From: Saprospiraceae bacterium
Lineage (GTDB): Bacteria; Bacteroidota; Bacteroidia; Chitinophagales; Saprospiraceae
DNA length: 44,365 nucleotides
Reading direction: 5' to 3'
NCBI GenBank assembly: GCA_020627985.1
Contig: JAHDFV010000004.1
Coordinates: forward strand, 1-44,365
Below are positions 27,701 through 36,076 of the stretch, one piece after another. The notes under the pieces were generated by a model that was not told the origin of the DNA, ran no database searches, and was given only the letters and a program-made list of their open reading frames with translations. A program made the position numbers and the translations under genes. Every line of letters starts with the position of its first letter. Within the stretch, counting starts at the first letter, position 1.

Positions 27701-27749
27701 AAACTAAAATAAAAAGAAGCCCAGAAAGTTTGATTGAAAATTTTTTCAT
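24747..27749 (-). CDS. Exported long coiled-coil protein with 40-residue repeats
   Basis: Exactly 1000 residues. A signal peptide (KKFSIKLSGLLFILVFFIHQMEAQ) precedes a compact domain at about 26-170 with two Cys (NCSG and FSCVN) and beta-rich text (YMVIYSKGGARL, SLTIDIGFLKWLSGAKINRVLLLD). A Gly/Ser/Lys hinge (about 190-215) leads into some 780 residues of Ala/Glu/Lys helix with no Pro after the hinge. The helix is built of hendecads and heptads. Between about 405 and 564 an 18+22 residue unit recurs, starting VVNSKKTAAEQ, VAESKRNAAEE, VAESKQRAAEE and VVEAKKEGAEE at 405, 445, 485 and 525. If fully helical, the rod would be roughly 115 nm long. It has no T9SS tail or lipobox, so it may stay in the periplasm. 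It resembles LEA or apolipoprotein-like low-complexity helices in composition only; the function is unknown. It is first in a probable operon with the PAS-AraC regulator. Confidence 0.8.
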   Translation of the reverse strand: MKKFSIKLSGLLFILVFFIHQMEAQNCSGIIADNKTPGNIQIIKSEKKQLAIRSGSSYDFIIENKNSGLYMVIYSKGGARLNQEDRVVFEDVNKKKKVYQFNSMSDLNKNSSGVPTYTNSLTIDIGFLKWLSGAKINRVLLLDNMSGKGLQLTFPPTKQNDIRNVFSCVNKTLDPSKVSPNAKRDNSVNSGISKSGGSKTAGGKSNAGGGKVNPEDEKEVRNLQEELMELKARLQEEIIKEKERGDAIKKQLQEEVAASREAATAKKNEFAQEVLASRKRADEEIQKALEDEANAIKIAKEKAGGEIEKIALSVQDSKQKAAEEVQKAKMKSAEEVAAARQKAADEILVVKENLEVAKQEYADEVATARENSSQELLKIREETAAIIADARLKAKEEKNKTAEDVVNSKKTAAEQILEVRESTAEEIARIKENAVLEKEKVAFSVAESKRNAAEEKALVKEASASEIADIKEKVALEKETNAKEVAESKQRAAEEINSAKKQVAEEKQLAKSLIDSTKQEVTMEVVEAKKEGAEEKANVAEEVVEAKKKAATTIQEINAEEVERVKEAKDKATEEKAKIAEEVAEARSRAAEEIQKIQAEVAESAELARKKETEVKEVSAKEVADARTRAAEEIQKANEEAKVKVTEAKSNSEEAKTKYASDVQTAQQTSQSKIQEIQSEMAAKMKEIKQKESESKNMSVEDVQAAKEKAGSEIAKSRELAAQEIAKAKEETAKAKQEAAKSVAEAQKAAAENISKTREEEAELVRAAKENAATEKQKLAEEVAASKEKAMLEINETKKQASEEVKLVKESAAKAKQEAKLAELEAKQTAAEEIAAAKEKSAKEVSATKQAAAQEIQKTKVDAETMKAQYAQDVAESKAKSLEEIKLTQKTSADEIAKSREEVNTKKAQYNKEAEEARKASQEEITKAKKESSDEVYAAKQAAVEEMKKVKEDTAMKVAEQKEKLDEVNLELEEANSVLRDLLEEVEKLRKEKEASDSEK

Positions 27750-27789
27750 AATGAAGTGGATTATTTGTGACCTTAAATTACCTAGTACA

Positions 27790-27818
27790 CAAGATAATAA
27801 AAATTAATATCATACAAA
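27790..27818 (-). promoter_or_regulatory. Candidate promoter TTTG-N18-TATCTTG of the coiled-coil gene
   Basis: On the minus strand, TTTG (27815-27818) and TATCTTG (27790-27796) are 18 bases apart, close to the Bacteroidota pattern TTTG-N19-TAnnTTTG with one T missing in the -7 box. The box ends about 40 bases before the ATG. Confidence 0.45.
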
Positions 27819-27898
27819 ACGATTATATAAAAAGGTAACGAATCACCATATAAAATTGTGATTGTTATTTGTAAAATTTTATATAATTTTGCGAAATG

Positions 27899-28834
27899 TT
27901 AATTCCGAAGTGAAGAAAGTAAATAGAGCACTGCCATACGAATAGCAACACCATTTTCTACTTGATCTAAAATAATGGACTGATCAGAATCAGCTGCATC
28001 ACTTGTTAGTTCTACACCTCTATTAATAGGACCTGGATGCATCACGATTACTTCAGAATCTAGGCTATCGAGAAGAGACTTAGAGATTCCAAATGTCTGA
28101 TGGTACTCTCTCAATGTTGGAAAATATTTGATGTCCTGCCGTTCCAATTGAATTCTCAAAACATTAGCTACCTGACACCATTCTAAAGTTTCTCTGACAT
28201 CATACGAAACTTCAACTCCCAATTGTTGAATATGCTTTGGAATTAGGGTTGGCGGTCCACAAAGACGAACATTCGCTCCTAATTTCTTTAAGCAAAAAAT
28301 GTTACTCATTGCCACTCTAGAATGCAAAATGTCTCCAAAAATAGCTATGTTTTTCCCTTTTAATTCATCATTTAAAGCCAATTTCATAGAGAAGGCATCA
28401 AGAAGTGCTTGAGTAGGATGTTCATGAGTACCATCACCTGCATTAATAATATTAGCTGGTATTCTTTTTGACAAATACAAGGGAGCGCCAGGCGCAGGAT
28501 GCCGCATGACCACCATATCTACTTTCATTGAAAGAATATTATTAACGGTATCTAATAATGTTTCTCCTTTCTTAACAGAAGATGATGATGCAGAAAAATT
28601 AACCACATCAGCAGAAAGTCTTTTCTCTGCCAATTCAAATGAAATTCTTGTTCTGGTAGAGTTTTCAAAAAATAAATTTGCGACAGTAATATCTCTTAAA
28701 GATGGGACTTTTTTAATGGGTCGATTAATGACTTCTTTGAATTCTAATGCTGTATTAAAAATGAGATGTAAATCTTCTGGTTGAAGATATTTAATGCCTA
28801 AAACATGTTTTGTACTTAATCGGTTTTGTGACAC
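27899..28834 (-). CDS. pyrB: Aspartate carbamoyltransferase, catalytic subunit
   Basis: A 311-residue enzyme that makes carbamoyl-aspartate, the first committed step of pyrimidine synthesis. The carbamoyl phosphate site FFENSTRTRISFE, the flexible loop region SVKKGETLLDT, GDGTHEHPTQALLD, and the aspartate site HPGPINRGVEL are all present. No pyrI regulatory subunit follows, so control would come from PyrR or transcription. The start is a GTG at 28832-28834 (SQNRLSTKHVLGI...), 12 bases after the stop of pyrR, so the two genes are one operon. Confidence 0.96.
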   Translation of the reverse strand: MSQNRLSTKHVLGIKYLQPEDLHLIFNTALEFKEVINRPIKKVPSLRDITVANLFFENSTRTRISFELAEKRLSADVVNFSASSSSVKKGETLLDTVNNILSMKVDMVVMRHPAPGAPLYLSKRIPANIINAGDGTHEHPTQALLDAFSMKLALNDELKGKNIAIFGDILHSRVAMSNIFCLKKLGANVRLCGPPTLIPKHIQQLGVEVSYDVRETLEWCQVANVLRIQLERQDIKYFPTLREYHQTFGISKSLLDSLDSEVIVMHPGPINRGVELTSDAADSDQSIILDQVENGVAIRMAVLYLLSSLRN

Positions 28835-28846
28835 TCGTTTTTAATT

Positions 28847-29395
28847 TTAATGTTTTTTTGGAAACAACAATATTTTATCCTTCCCTTGTATTTCATCCCA
28901 TTCTACACTCACATATGCTTCATCTAAAGCATCTACTTTTATTCCTGTATAATCTGATGTTATTGGTAAATGTCTATTATAATGTCGATCTACCATGGTA
29001 ACTAATTCAATTTTATCTGCTCTACCATAATGTTCTAAAGCGGTCAAAGCAGCACGTACCGTTCTACCAGAATAAAGTACATCATCGACAAGGATGACTT
29101 TTTTATTTTCTACAAGAAAATCCATTTCCGTTTTATTGGCAATTAAAGGCTTATCCCGAGTTCTAAAATCATCTCGATAAAAAGTTACATCTAATAAACC
29201 TAAAGCGATTGATTTTGAATTTGTTATGGATAATAATCTGGAGTGAATTCTCTGGGCTAAATAAGTACCTTTGGGTTGTATTCCGATAATACAAGATTGG
29301 CTAAAATCATCATGAGTTTCAATCAATTGATGACAAAGTCGATCAATGGTAAGTTTGAACTGTAAATCCTTTAATATGGTTCTCCCTTTTTCCAT
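28847..29395 (-). CDS. pyrR: PyrR: pyr operon regulator / uracil phosphoribosyltransferase
   Basis: The product has 182 residues, the usual PyrR length. The PRPP-binding loop VILVDDVLYSGRTVRAAL is complete and the start ILKDLQFKLTIDRLCHQLIE matches the family. In Firmicutes PyrR binds an RNA anti-antiterminator in the pyr leader and also has UPRTase activity. Here no leader exists: a TACCTTTG box at 29401-29408 ends only 5 bases from the ATG, and no PyrR-loop-like RNA structure is seen. It is likely active as an enzyme or controls by another route. It is followed by pyrB; upstream, argS ends with a strong terminator. Confidence 0.93.
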   Translation of the reverse strand: MEKGRTILKDLQFKLTIDRLCHQLIETHDDFSQSCIIGIQPKGTYLAQRIHSRLLSITNSKSIALGLLDVTFYRDDFRTRDKPLIANKTEMDFLVENKKVILVDDVLYSGRTVRAALTALEHYGRADKIELVTMVDRHYNRHLPITSDYTGIKVDALDEAYVSVEWDEIQGKDKILLFPKKH

Positions 29396-29400
29396 TGGTA

Positions 29401-29408
29401 CAAAGGTA
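29401..29408 (-). promoter_or_regulatory. -7 element TACCTTTG of pyrR-pyrB
   Basis: Exact TAnnTTTG match on the minus strand. Only five bases separate it from the pyrR ATG, so transcription would start at or beside the ATG, implying a leaderless message. No clear -33 TTTG was found at 19 bases. Confidence 0.5.
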
Positions 29409-29432
29409 ATTGTAATATTTAAACTTTAATTG

Positions 29433-29474
29433 AAAAAACGAATCAATATGCGAATTTAATTCACATTTTGATTC
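29433..29474 (-). terminator. Rho-independent terminator of argS
   Basis: Seventeen-base arms 29440-29456 and 29458-29474 pair with only two mismatches; on the minus strand they are followed by TTTTTT (29433-29438). It sits directly after the argS stop and before pyrR, so the pyr operon has its own start. Confidence 0.85.
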
Positions 29475-29480
29475 TATTAA

Positions 29481-31328
29481 TTACATTCTTTCAGGTATTT
29501 CGATTCCTAATAAATCCATTCCACTGATTAAAGTATTTAAAGTTGTTGCTGTTAAAGCCGCTCTAAAAGATTTAGCTGCTTCTGTTTCTGCTTTTAATAC
29601 ATATAAACCACTATTAAAGAATTTATGGAAATTCTTAGCTAATGCATAACAGTAATTCGCAATGTGAGATGGATCGTAATCTTTTGCTGCATCTTGAATC
29701 ACTTCAGGATAAGAATGAATTAATTGTAATAACTCTTTTTCAGGTGCTTGAATTTCAGTATAATCCAACAAGTTGGAAGAATCATACTCCCCTAATTTTC
29801 TTAAGATAGATCTGCATCTTACACCCGCATTTTGAACATATGGTCCTGTTTGTCCTTGCATATCTACTGATTCTGTAGGATCAAAAATCATTGATTTTTT
29901 GGGATTCACTTTAATGATAAAGAATTTCAAAGCAGCCATTCCGATTTGTCTGAAAATTTCTTTTTGATCTTCTTCTGGCAGTCCAGCTAAAGCACCTATT
30001 TCATTTGCAGCTTTAGCAGCTTCTGTAATGACTTCTTTCATAAGGTCATCCGCATCAACTACTGTTCCTTCTCTAGACTTCATTCTACCTGAAGGAAGAT
30101 TGACCATTCCATAGGATAAGTGATGACATCCTTTTGCATAGGGTTCACCTAATTTTTCTAAAATGGCGAATAATGCTTTAAAATGGTGGTTTTGTTCATC
30201 AGCTACAACATAAATCATATTTTCGGTACCATGTTTTTCATATCTTAAATGAGCAGTACCTATGTCCTGCGTTGTATAGACTGAAGTACCATCACTTCTT
30301 AGCACCAATTTAGGATCCATTTTATAATCCTCTAAATCCATCCAAATTGAACCATCATCTTTTTGAAAAAATTGCTCTTTTTCCAATCCTTTTTGAATTA
30401 AAGATTTCCCTAATAAATAGGTATCTGATTCATAATATAAAAGATCAAATTCTACGCCTAAATCTTTGTAAGTTACTTCAAATCCATCATAGACCCAGCC
30501 ATTCATTTTATTCCATAAAGCTCTTACTTCTTCATCTTGATCTTCCCATTTCAATAACATTTGTTTGGCTTCTTTACCAAGAAGACTGAATGAATTGAAA
30601 TATTCATTTTTATATTTTTTAAAGAATTCAACAACATTCTCTGGTTTCACTTCTTTATCAGAAAGGACATTTTTCGCTTCATCAGTTTGTTGCCAATTGC
30701 TGTACTCTTCTTTAAAATGTGTCTCAAAATTCACATACCAATGACCAACAAAATGATCACTTTTCATTCCTTCAGATTCAGGTGTTTTTCCTTCACCAAA
30801 TTTCTGCCAAGCCAACATGGATTTACAAATAGCTATGCCTCTATCATTAACGATTTGAGTTCTTACTACATCAAAACCTGCCGCTTTCAAAATTTTAGCT
30901 GTTGACCAGCCTAGTAGTATATTTCTAATATGACCGAGGTGTAAAGGTTTATTGGTATTCGGAGAAGAGAATTCAACCAAAGCTTTTTTACCATTAGCTC
31001 CTTGTTTACCAAAGTCTTTTTTATTCAAAATATCACTTAAAAAGTGCTTCCAATAGGAATCTGAAATAGAAAGATTAAGGAATCCTTTTATGACATTAAA
31101 ATCAGTGAATTCTTCAACTTTATCTACCAAAAAAATACCTAATTCTTCAGCGATTTGATCGGGGCGTTTTTTTGCTTGTTTTGTGAATGGAAATGTTACG
31201 ATGGTATAATCACCATCAAATTCTTTCTTGGTAACATTAATGACCAATTTTTGAGCTGGAATGTCAATCTGATATAACGCTTTTAATGCGTCAGAAACTT
31301 TGGTTTGTATGATGTTGAGTATGTTCAT
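29481..31328 (-). CDS. argS: Arginyl-tRNA synthetase
   Basis: A 615-residue class I synthetase that charges tRNA-Arg. The N-terminal Add-1 domain spans about 1-115. The HIGH motif is SPNTNKPLHLGHIRN and the KMSKS equivalent is the GRMKSREGT segment, as is usual in Bacteroidota ArgS. The DALR anticodon-binding domain is at the C-terminus (about 490-615, GPYVQNAGVRCRSI onward). It is somewhat longer than the 550-590 residues typical, because of an insertion in the catalytic half (the EGMKSDHFVGHWYVNFETHFKE region). The ATG at 31326-31328 has a TACCTTTG box 36 bases upstream. It is monocistronic, ending in the terminator before pyrR. Confidence 0.97.
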   Translation of the reverse strand: MNILNIIQTKVSDALKALYQIDIPAQKLVINVTKKEFDGDYTIVTFPFTKQAKKRPDQIAEELGIFLVDKVEEFTDFNVIKGFLNLSISDSYWKHFLSDILNKKDFGKQGANGKKALVEFSSPNTNKPLHLGHIRNILLGWSTAKILKAAGFDVVRTQIVNDRGIAICKSMLAWQKFGEGKTPESEGMKSDHFVGHWYVNFETHFKEEYSNWQQTDEAKNVLSDKEVKPENVVEFFKKYKNEYFNSFSLLGKEAKQMLLKWEDQDEEVRALWNKMNGWVYDGFEVTYKDLGVEFDLLYYESDTYLLGKSLIQKGLEKEQFFQKDDGSIWMDLEDYKMDPKLVLRSDGTSVYTTQDIGTAHLRYEKHGTENMIYVVADEQNHHFKALFAILEKLGEPYAKGCHHLSYGMVNLPSGRMKSREGTVVDADDLMKEVITEAAKAANEIGALAGLPEEDQKEIFRQIGMAALKFFIIKVNPKKSMIFDPTESVDMQGQTGPYVQNAGVRCRSILRKLGEYDSSNLLDYTEIQAPEKELLQLIHSYPEVIQDAAKDYDPSHIANYCYALAKNFHKFFNSGLYVLKAETEAAKSFRAALTATTLNTLISGMDLLGIEIPERM

Positions 31329-31364
31329 CGATCACTGATATTTTTCATAATTTACAAGCAGGTG

Positions 31365-31372
31365 CAAAGGTA
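31365..31372 (-). promoter_or_regulatory. -7 element TACCTTTG of argS
   Basis: Exact TAnnTTTG match with the common following CA, 36 bases before the argS ATG. The -33 element is not clear. Confidence 0.5.
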
Positions 31373-31466
31373 TTATATTTATCCTATTCCTCTCTTATTA
31401 TTTAAATGAGTATTACAAAAGGAACTGAATTTTTAATAGAATCGTTCCAAACGGATTATATACTTA

Positions 31467-31497
31467 TTTGATATATCCAGTTTTTAAAGTACCTTAG
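31467..31497 (+). promoter_or_regulatory. Promoter TTTG-N19-TACCTTAG of the UbiA-like gene
   Basis: TTTG at 31467-31470 and TACCTTAG at 31490-31497 have exactly 19 bases between them, the classic Bacteroidota spacing, with one mismatch in the -7 box. It ends 33 bases before the ATG at 31531 and points away from the argS promoter. Confidence 0.55.
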
Positions 31498-31530
31498 AAT
31501 AGAAACATACGATGAATACTAAATAAATTA

Positions 31531-32454
31531 ATGGTTAATCAATTATCAAAATGGATGGCAACTATTTCTTCAAGGCTTTGGTCTGGAGTGATAATGGCCT
31601 TTCTTTTGGGACAAGTATTAGCGATTCAAGAATTAGGTTTTGCTGATATTACTCTATTTTGTTTGGGACTTTGTTTTGTGATTTCTTTTACATTATCTAG
31701 TATTTTTTTCAATCATTTAGCTGATCAAAAATCAGATTTACTGAAACAAGAAATGAATGAGAATTGCATAAGATATTCATTATTCCCTTCTCCAAAATTA
31801 TTAAAAACATCAGGTATATTTTTTGGATCTATTTCTTTTTCATTTCTCTCAATCATTGGAATCATTAGTGAAAATTATTGGATCTTAATCTTTGGTTTTT
31901 TAGGGTACTTTCTTCTAGCATTATATTCTTTTAAACCTTTCAGATTTAATTATAAAGGAGGAGGTGAATTTTTAGAATTATTGGGTATTAGTATTTTAAT
32001 TCCTATTTTTTCATATTTCCTCAACACACAATCTCTACATTTTCCAAAATTATTTACATATGCTCTACCTTTTACCCTTTTAATACTAGGAAATACAATT
32101 GCACATTCTTTGCTTCATGCCAAAAGCGATAAATACGCAGGCAAAACAACATTTGTCACTGTTAGTGGATTTAAAGGATCACGATTATTAATTGAATATT
32201 CTTTATTTACTTTTTTATTGGTAATCATTGGTTTAAAGTGGCTGGGAGCTGTTCATGAATTATCATGGATATTTGTAGTTTGTTCAGCAATATCTATTTT
32301 GTATTTTTTCATGGCTATGAAAAAATTACCTGGTATAGTTTCCATAAATCAAGATTCATTGAATTTATTCGAATTTTATACGAACACTGCCATTCTTTTT
32401 GGAATGGGAATCATCAATTTTGGTTTATTCTATGAATATTTAATTCGTCCTTAG
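31531..32454 (+). CDS. UbiA/MenA-like prenyltransferase
   Basis: A 307-residue integral membrane protein with eight or nine hydrophobic segments. Family marks are the first Asp-rich loop NHLADQKSD, the [21 protein letters not shown] loop that corresponds to the P.....G.GE region of MenA, and the second loop [20 protein letters not shown], which matches D..xD...GK.T. In both loops some expected Asp or Asn are replaced (HAKSD rather than D..xD), so the prenyl diphosphate site may be altered. UbiA enzymes prenylate aromatic rings in quinone, heme or lipid synthesis; MenA is the nearest by pattern, but the substrate is unsure. It converges with hemE with a 4-base overlap of the 3' ends. Confidence 0.75.
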   Translation: MVNQLSKWMATISSRLWSGVIMAFLLGQVLAIQELGFADITLFCLGLCFVISFTLSSIFFNHLADQKSDLLKQEMNENCIRYSLFPSPKLLKTSGIFFGSISFSFLSIIGIISENYWILIFGFLGYFLLALYSFKPFRFNYKGGGEFLELLGISILIPIFSYFLNTQSLHFPKLFTYALPFTLLILGNTIAHSLLHAKSDKYAGKTTFVTVSGFKGSRLLIEYSLFTFLLVIIGLKWLGAVHELSWIFVVCSAISILYFFMAMKKLPGIVSINQDSLNLFEFYTNTAILFGMGIINFGLFYEYLIRP

Positions 32455-33473
32455 AGAGATTTAACGGTATCCACAAAACATTTTACACCATCAAGCGGTG
32501 TATCTGGATATACACCGTGTCCCAAATTTACGATTTGATTTCCTCCAAAACCTTTAATCATTTCTTTCGTTTTAGTTTTAATATTCTCAAAAGGAGAATA
32601 TAAAACACAGGGATCTAAATTCCCTTGGACTACTCTATTGGCACCTAATTTTTCTCTTGCGAATTCAGGTCTTGTATTCCAATCTAATCCTACAACATCA
32701 CAAGGTAAATCACCAATTTTATCAAGGACGAACCAAGCGCCTTTAGCAAAAACAGTAACTGGAGCTTCGTCTATTGCCGCACAGATTCTTTTGATATAAG
32801 GCAATGAGAATTCCTCATATTGTTCAGGAGATAAAATACCTCCCCAAGAATCAAAAATTTGCACTAAATCAGCACCCGCATTTATTTTATTCTTTAAGTA
32901 AACAATAATCGTTTCTGTTAATTTATCTAAAAGGGCATGTGCTGCTTTAGGTTGGGTATATAAAAACTTCTTCGCTTTAGAAAAAGTCTTTGAACCAGAA
33001 CCTTCTATCATATAAGACAACAAAGTCCATGGCGCACCAGAGAAACCAATTAACGGGACTCTACCCTTTAATTCTTTTTTTGTAATTCTTAATGCTTCGT
33101 AAACATATTCTAATTCTGCTGCAGCTTCCGCTCCCATTCGAAGTTGTTGGACATCTTCCATCGATTTAATCGTTTCAGGAAACCAGGGTCCTTTTTTCTC
33201 AACCATTTGGTATTCTAATCCCATGACTTCAGGAATCACCAAAATATCTGAAAAGATGATTGCAGCATCTACACCGAGTTCATCAATAGGTTGAATGGTA
33301 ACTTCTGCAGCAAGATGAGGTGTTTCTACTAATTCCTTAAATCCAGATAATTTACCTCTTAATGCTCGATATTGCGGTAATATTCTACCCGCTTGTCTCA
33401 TCAACCAAACAGGTGGTCTTTCTGTAGTTTCTCCTTTGGCTGCTCTTAAAAATAAATCGTTTTGTAATTCCAT
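32451..33473 (-). CDS. hemE: Uroporphyrinogen decarboxylase
   Basis: The enzyme, 340 residues, converts uroporphyrinogen III to coproporphyrinogen III in heme synthesis. The N-terminal signature [17 protein letters not shown] (with both conserved Arg), [12 protein letters not shown] with the catalytic Asp, [16 protein letters not shown], and the late [11 protein letters not shown] and [11 protein letters not shown] are present. The length and start are normal. Upstream on the minus strand TTTG-N16-TAGATTTT is a possible but poor promoter. The gene is alone, with the UbiA-like gene converging on it and comEC diverging. Confidence 0.97.
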   Translation of the reverse strand: MELQNDLFLRAAKGETTERPPVWLMRQAGRILPQYRALRGKLSGFKELVETPHLAAEVTIQPIDELGVDAAIIFSDILVIPEVMGLEYQMVEKKGPWFPETIKSMEDVQQLRMGAEAAAELEYVYEALRITKKELKGRVPLIGFSGAPWTLLSYMIEGSGSKTFSKAKKFLYTQPKAAHALLDKLTETIIVYLKNKINAGADLVQIFDSWGGILSPEQYEEFSLPYIKRICAAIDEAPVTVFAKGAWFVLDKIGDLPCDVVGLDWNTRPEFAREKLGANRVVQGNLDPCVLYSPFENIKTKTKEMIKGFGGNQIVNLGHGVYPDTPLDGVKCFVDTVKSL

Positions 33474-33555
33474 GCTGCAATATTAAAGAAAAAGAAAAAT
33501 CTAATGTTCATATTATGGTCAAATTTCATTATGTTCGTAAAAACTAAACAAACAT

Positions 33556-35616
33556 TTGAATACTTATAGACCCATACCTTTTGTTCGATTTATTATTCCC
33601 TTAATCTTAGGGATAATTTGCTACGAAATTTGGTCTATTCCTAATCTTACTTATATTTTATTATTTCTAATACCACTTTACTTAGTATCTCATTTCAAAA
33701 TCATTCCTTTCATTGAAAAAGGGCATCGTTATATTGCTTTTTTTTTATTATTTTTTATAGGATATAGTAGTATTAGTTTTAAAGATGAACGAAATAAAAA
33801 CGACTATTTTGGTCATTATCTCAAAGAGAATAAAAATATTCTTAAAGGCAAGATTAATAATATGCCTAGTCCTAATGAACTTGTATCTTTTAGGATAAAT
33901 GTTGAGGCTATTTTGCATGAAGAAAAATGGAAAAATGTTTCAGGCTATCTTGAAGTAAAATTAAATCGAGATACTTTATCTACTCATTTGGAATATGGAG
34001 ATGAAATATTATTTTCTACTTGGATTAACCCAGCTCCTCCTCCTGCAAATCCAAAAGCTTTCGATTACTCGAAATATCTACATTTTCAAAATATTCATTA
34101 TACTTCATTTATTCAAGAAGGAGACTGGAAATTAGTAGCTAAAAATAAAGGAAGTCCTTTTTATCATTATAGTTATAACATTAGAAAAAAAGCAATTTCT
34201 TCTTTAAAAAAACATTTAACTGGTGCAAATGAGTTTGCAGTAGGTTCTGCATTATTGCTCGGATATAAAGATGAGATTACTGAGGATGTTAAATTAGCTT
34301 ATGCTGGTACTGGTGCCATGCATGTTTTAGCTGTTTCTGGTTTACATGTTGGAATTTTAGCTTCAGTTGTTCAATTTTTGTTAGGCTTCATTCGTAGGAG
34401 AGAATTGCATTACAAAATTTTAAAAGTTAGTATAGCTATAATCGTTATTTGGGGTTTTGCATTTATTACGGGTGCATCTCCTTCAGTTTTAAGAGCAGCT
34501 ACCATGTTTTCTTTTCTAACGGTAGGAAATATAATTAATCGATCCAATAACATTTACAATACTTTAGCTTCTTCTGCATTTTTATTATTACTCCTTAATC
34601 CCTATTTAATTTTTAGTCCAGGTTTTCAATTATCCTATTTAGCTGTAATTGGAATTGTATTTTTTTATCCTTGGATTAATAAAAGCTGGTATGTAAAAAA
34701 TAAAATAGGGAAATACTTTTGGAGTTTAATATCTGTTTCTTTAGCAGCACAAATTACAACTTTGCCTATTAGTTTATATTACTTTGATCAATTTCCTACA
34801 TATTTTATATTTTCTGGAATTGTTGTTATTCCTGCAGCAGCATTTGTGATGTACACTGGAATGTTACTTTTATTTTTTGAAATGATTCTTCCTTTTTTAG
34901 CTGATATATTTGGGATATTTTTACATTCTATTATTTGGTGTATGAACGCTTTTATATTTATTCTTGAAAAATTCCCATTAAGTTTAATTGAGTATATACA
35001 TTTCAATGGGTTTCAAGTATTTTTATCATATATATCTATTGCAATTCTCATGTTCTTTTTAACTAAAAAGAATAAAAGATCGCTTTGGTTTTTCTTTGGA
35101 TTTTTAATATTAATATTAATGATACAAAACATTAGAAAGATAGCAATATCCCAAAAAGATGAAATTGTTTTTTATCATTCTAAACAACCTTTAATTGATT
35201 ATTTTCATAAAGGGAAAAGAATCACCATTGCTTCAGAAGAACTGACTGAAAAATCAGAGCGGTTTGCATCTAAAGGCTATCGTACATTCATGAACAAATC
35301 GAATATTCATCCTGAAAAATATAACGAATCTTTATTTTTTAAAAATGGTTCTTTCTTATACATTGCTGATCAAACTTATTATATTTTAAATAAAGATTAT
35401 TTTGATATAAGATCTATGAATAAAATAAAAGTAGATGGAATTATTATCCGAAACAATGTATTTGTAAATTTAGAAGCTTTAGCTGAAGAGTTTGATTTTT
35501 CTTTCATTTTGTTTGATGGCACAAATAAAAAACATAAGACTACATTTTTAGAAAAGAAATGTAAAGAAAAAAATATTCCTGTTCATCATACTCCTTTTAT
35601 TAAAAATTTGAATTAG
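33556..35616 (+). CDS. comEC: ComEC/Rec2-type DNA uptake channel protein
   Basis: A protein of 686 residues. The N-terminal hydrophobic part and DUF4131 OB-like domain (about 10-190, including GYLEVKLNRD and PAPPPANPKAFDYSKYLHFQ) precede the competence domain with its signature HVLAVSGLHVGILASVVQF and ASPSVLRAATMF (about 250-320), followed by about ten membrane helices up to about 520. ComEC carries single-stranded DNA across the inner membrane in natural transformation. The C-terminal 160 residues do not show the metallo-beta-lactamase HxHxDH motif, so that nuclease-like domain is absent or remnant, as in many Bacteroidota. The start is TTG at 33556. Its stop is 4 bases before the next ATG, so it heads a four-gene unit. 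Confidence 0.92.
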   Translation: MNTYRPIPFVRFIIPLILGIICYEIWSIPNLTYILLFLIPLYLVSHFKIIPFIEKGHRYIAFFLLFFIGYSSISFKDERNKNDYFGHYLKENKNILKGKINNMPSPNELVSFRINVEAILHEEKWKNVSGYLEVKLNRDTLSTHLEYGDEILFSTWINPAPPPANPKAFDYSKYLHFQNIHYTSFIQEGDWKLVAKNKGSPFYHYSYNIRKKAISSLKKHLTGANEFAVGSALLLGYKDEITEDVKLAYAGTGAMHVLAVSGLHVGILASVVQFLLGFIRRRELHYKILKVSIAIIVIWGFAFITGASPSVLRAATMFSFLTVGNIINRSNNIYNTLASSAFLLLLLNPYLIFSPGFQLSYLAVIGIVFFYPWINKSWYVKNKIGKYFWSLISVSLAAQITTLPISLYYFDQFPTYFIFSGIVVIPAAAFVMYTGMLLLFFEMILPFLADIFGIFLHSIIWCMNAFIFILEKFPLSLIEYIHFNGFQVFLSYISIAILMFFLTKKNKRSLWFFFGFLILILMIQNIRKIAISQKDEIVFYHSKQPLIDYFHKGKRITIASEELTEKSERFASKGYRTFMNKSNIHPEKYNESLFFKNGSFLYIADQTYYILNKDYFDIRSMNKIKVDGIIIRNNVFVNLEALAEEFDFSFILFDGTNKKHKTTFLEKKCKEKNIPVHHTPFIKNLN

Positions 35617-35620
35617 GATC

Positions 35621-36070
35621 ATGCTCTTAGAAATAGATTTTCTTTCTTATGTGGATCATTTAAAAATTAAGAAAGAAGAAAATAAAAAATATGTTTGGGA
35701 TGATTTACGAAAGAAATGGTATGTTTTATTACCTGAAGAAATGGTTCGTCAATTAGTCATTCAACATTTAATCCAGGAATTAGGTTATAATAAAAATAGA
35801 ATTAAAGTTGAAAAACAATTAAAAGTGAATACTTTAGAAAGGCGTTGTGATATTCTTACTTATAAAAAAAATATGGAACCTTTTTTGTTAGTAGAATGTA
35901 AACGTCCCGAAGTAGAAATTAACCAAAAAGTTTTCGATCAGATCGCTTTATACAACATTGAATTAAAAGTTCCTTATCTTATGGTCACTAATGGCATTCA
36001 AACTTATTGTTGTTCTATTGATTTTGAAGAAAAAAAATATAATTTCATCAATAAAATTCCAAGCATTTAA
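35621..36070 (+). CDS. HsdR N-terminal-like (PD-(D/E)XK fold) protein
   Basis: A stand-alone protein of 149 residues that matches the type I restriction enzyme R-protein N-terminal domain (HSDR_N_2). The nuclease-fold core is visible: VRQLVIQHLIQELGY helix, then RRCDILTY (Asp77) and LLVECKRPE (Glu92-x-Lys94), then the KVFDQIALYNIELKVPYLMVTNG strand-helix pair. No helicase or specificity subunit is nearby, so it is not part of a restriction system. Small HSDR_N_2 proteins are common and uncharacterised in Bacteroidota. It lies between comEC and the kinase with gaps of 4 and 6 bases, so it is clearly in one operon and could cut or bind incoming DNA; that role is inferred from context only. Confidence 0.88.
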   Translation: MLLEIDFLSYVDHLKIKKEENKKYVWDDLRKKWYVLLPEEMVRQLVIQHLIQELGYNKNRIKVEKQLKVNTLERRCDILTYKKNMEPFLLVECKRPEVEINQKVFDQIALYNIELKVPYLMVTNGIQTYCCSIDFEEKKYNFINKIPSI

Positions 36071-36076
36071 TTTTTT

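Noticed and set aside
29396-29480. PyrR attenuator RNA
   Set aside because: The only hairpin here is the argS terminator upstream of the pyr promoter, not in the pyr message.
35621-36070. Type I restriction system
   Set aside because: Only the HsdR N-terminal fold is present; no motor, methylase or specificity gene is near.
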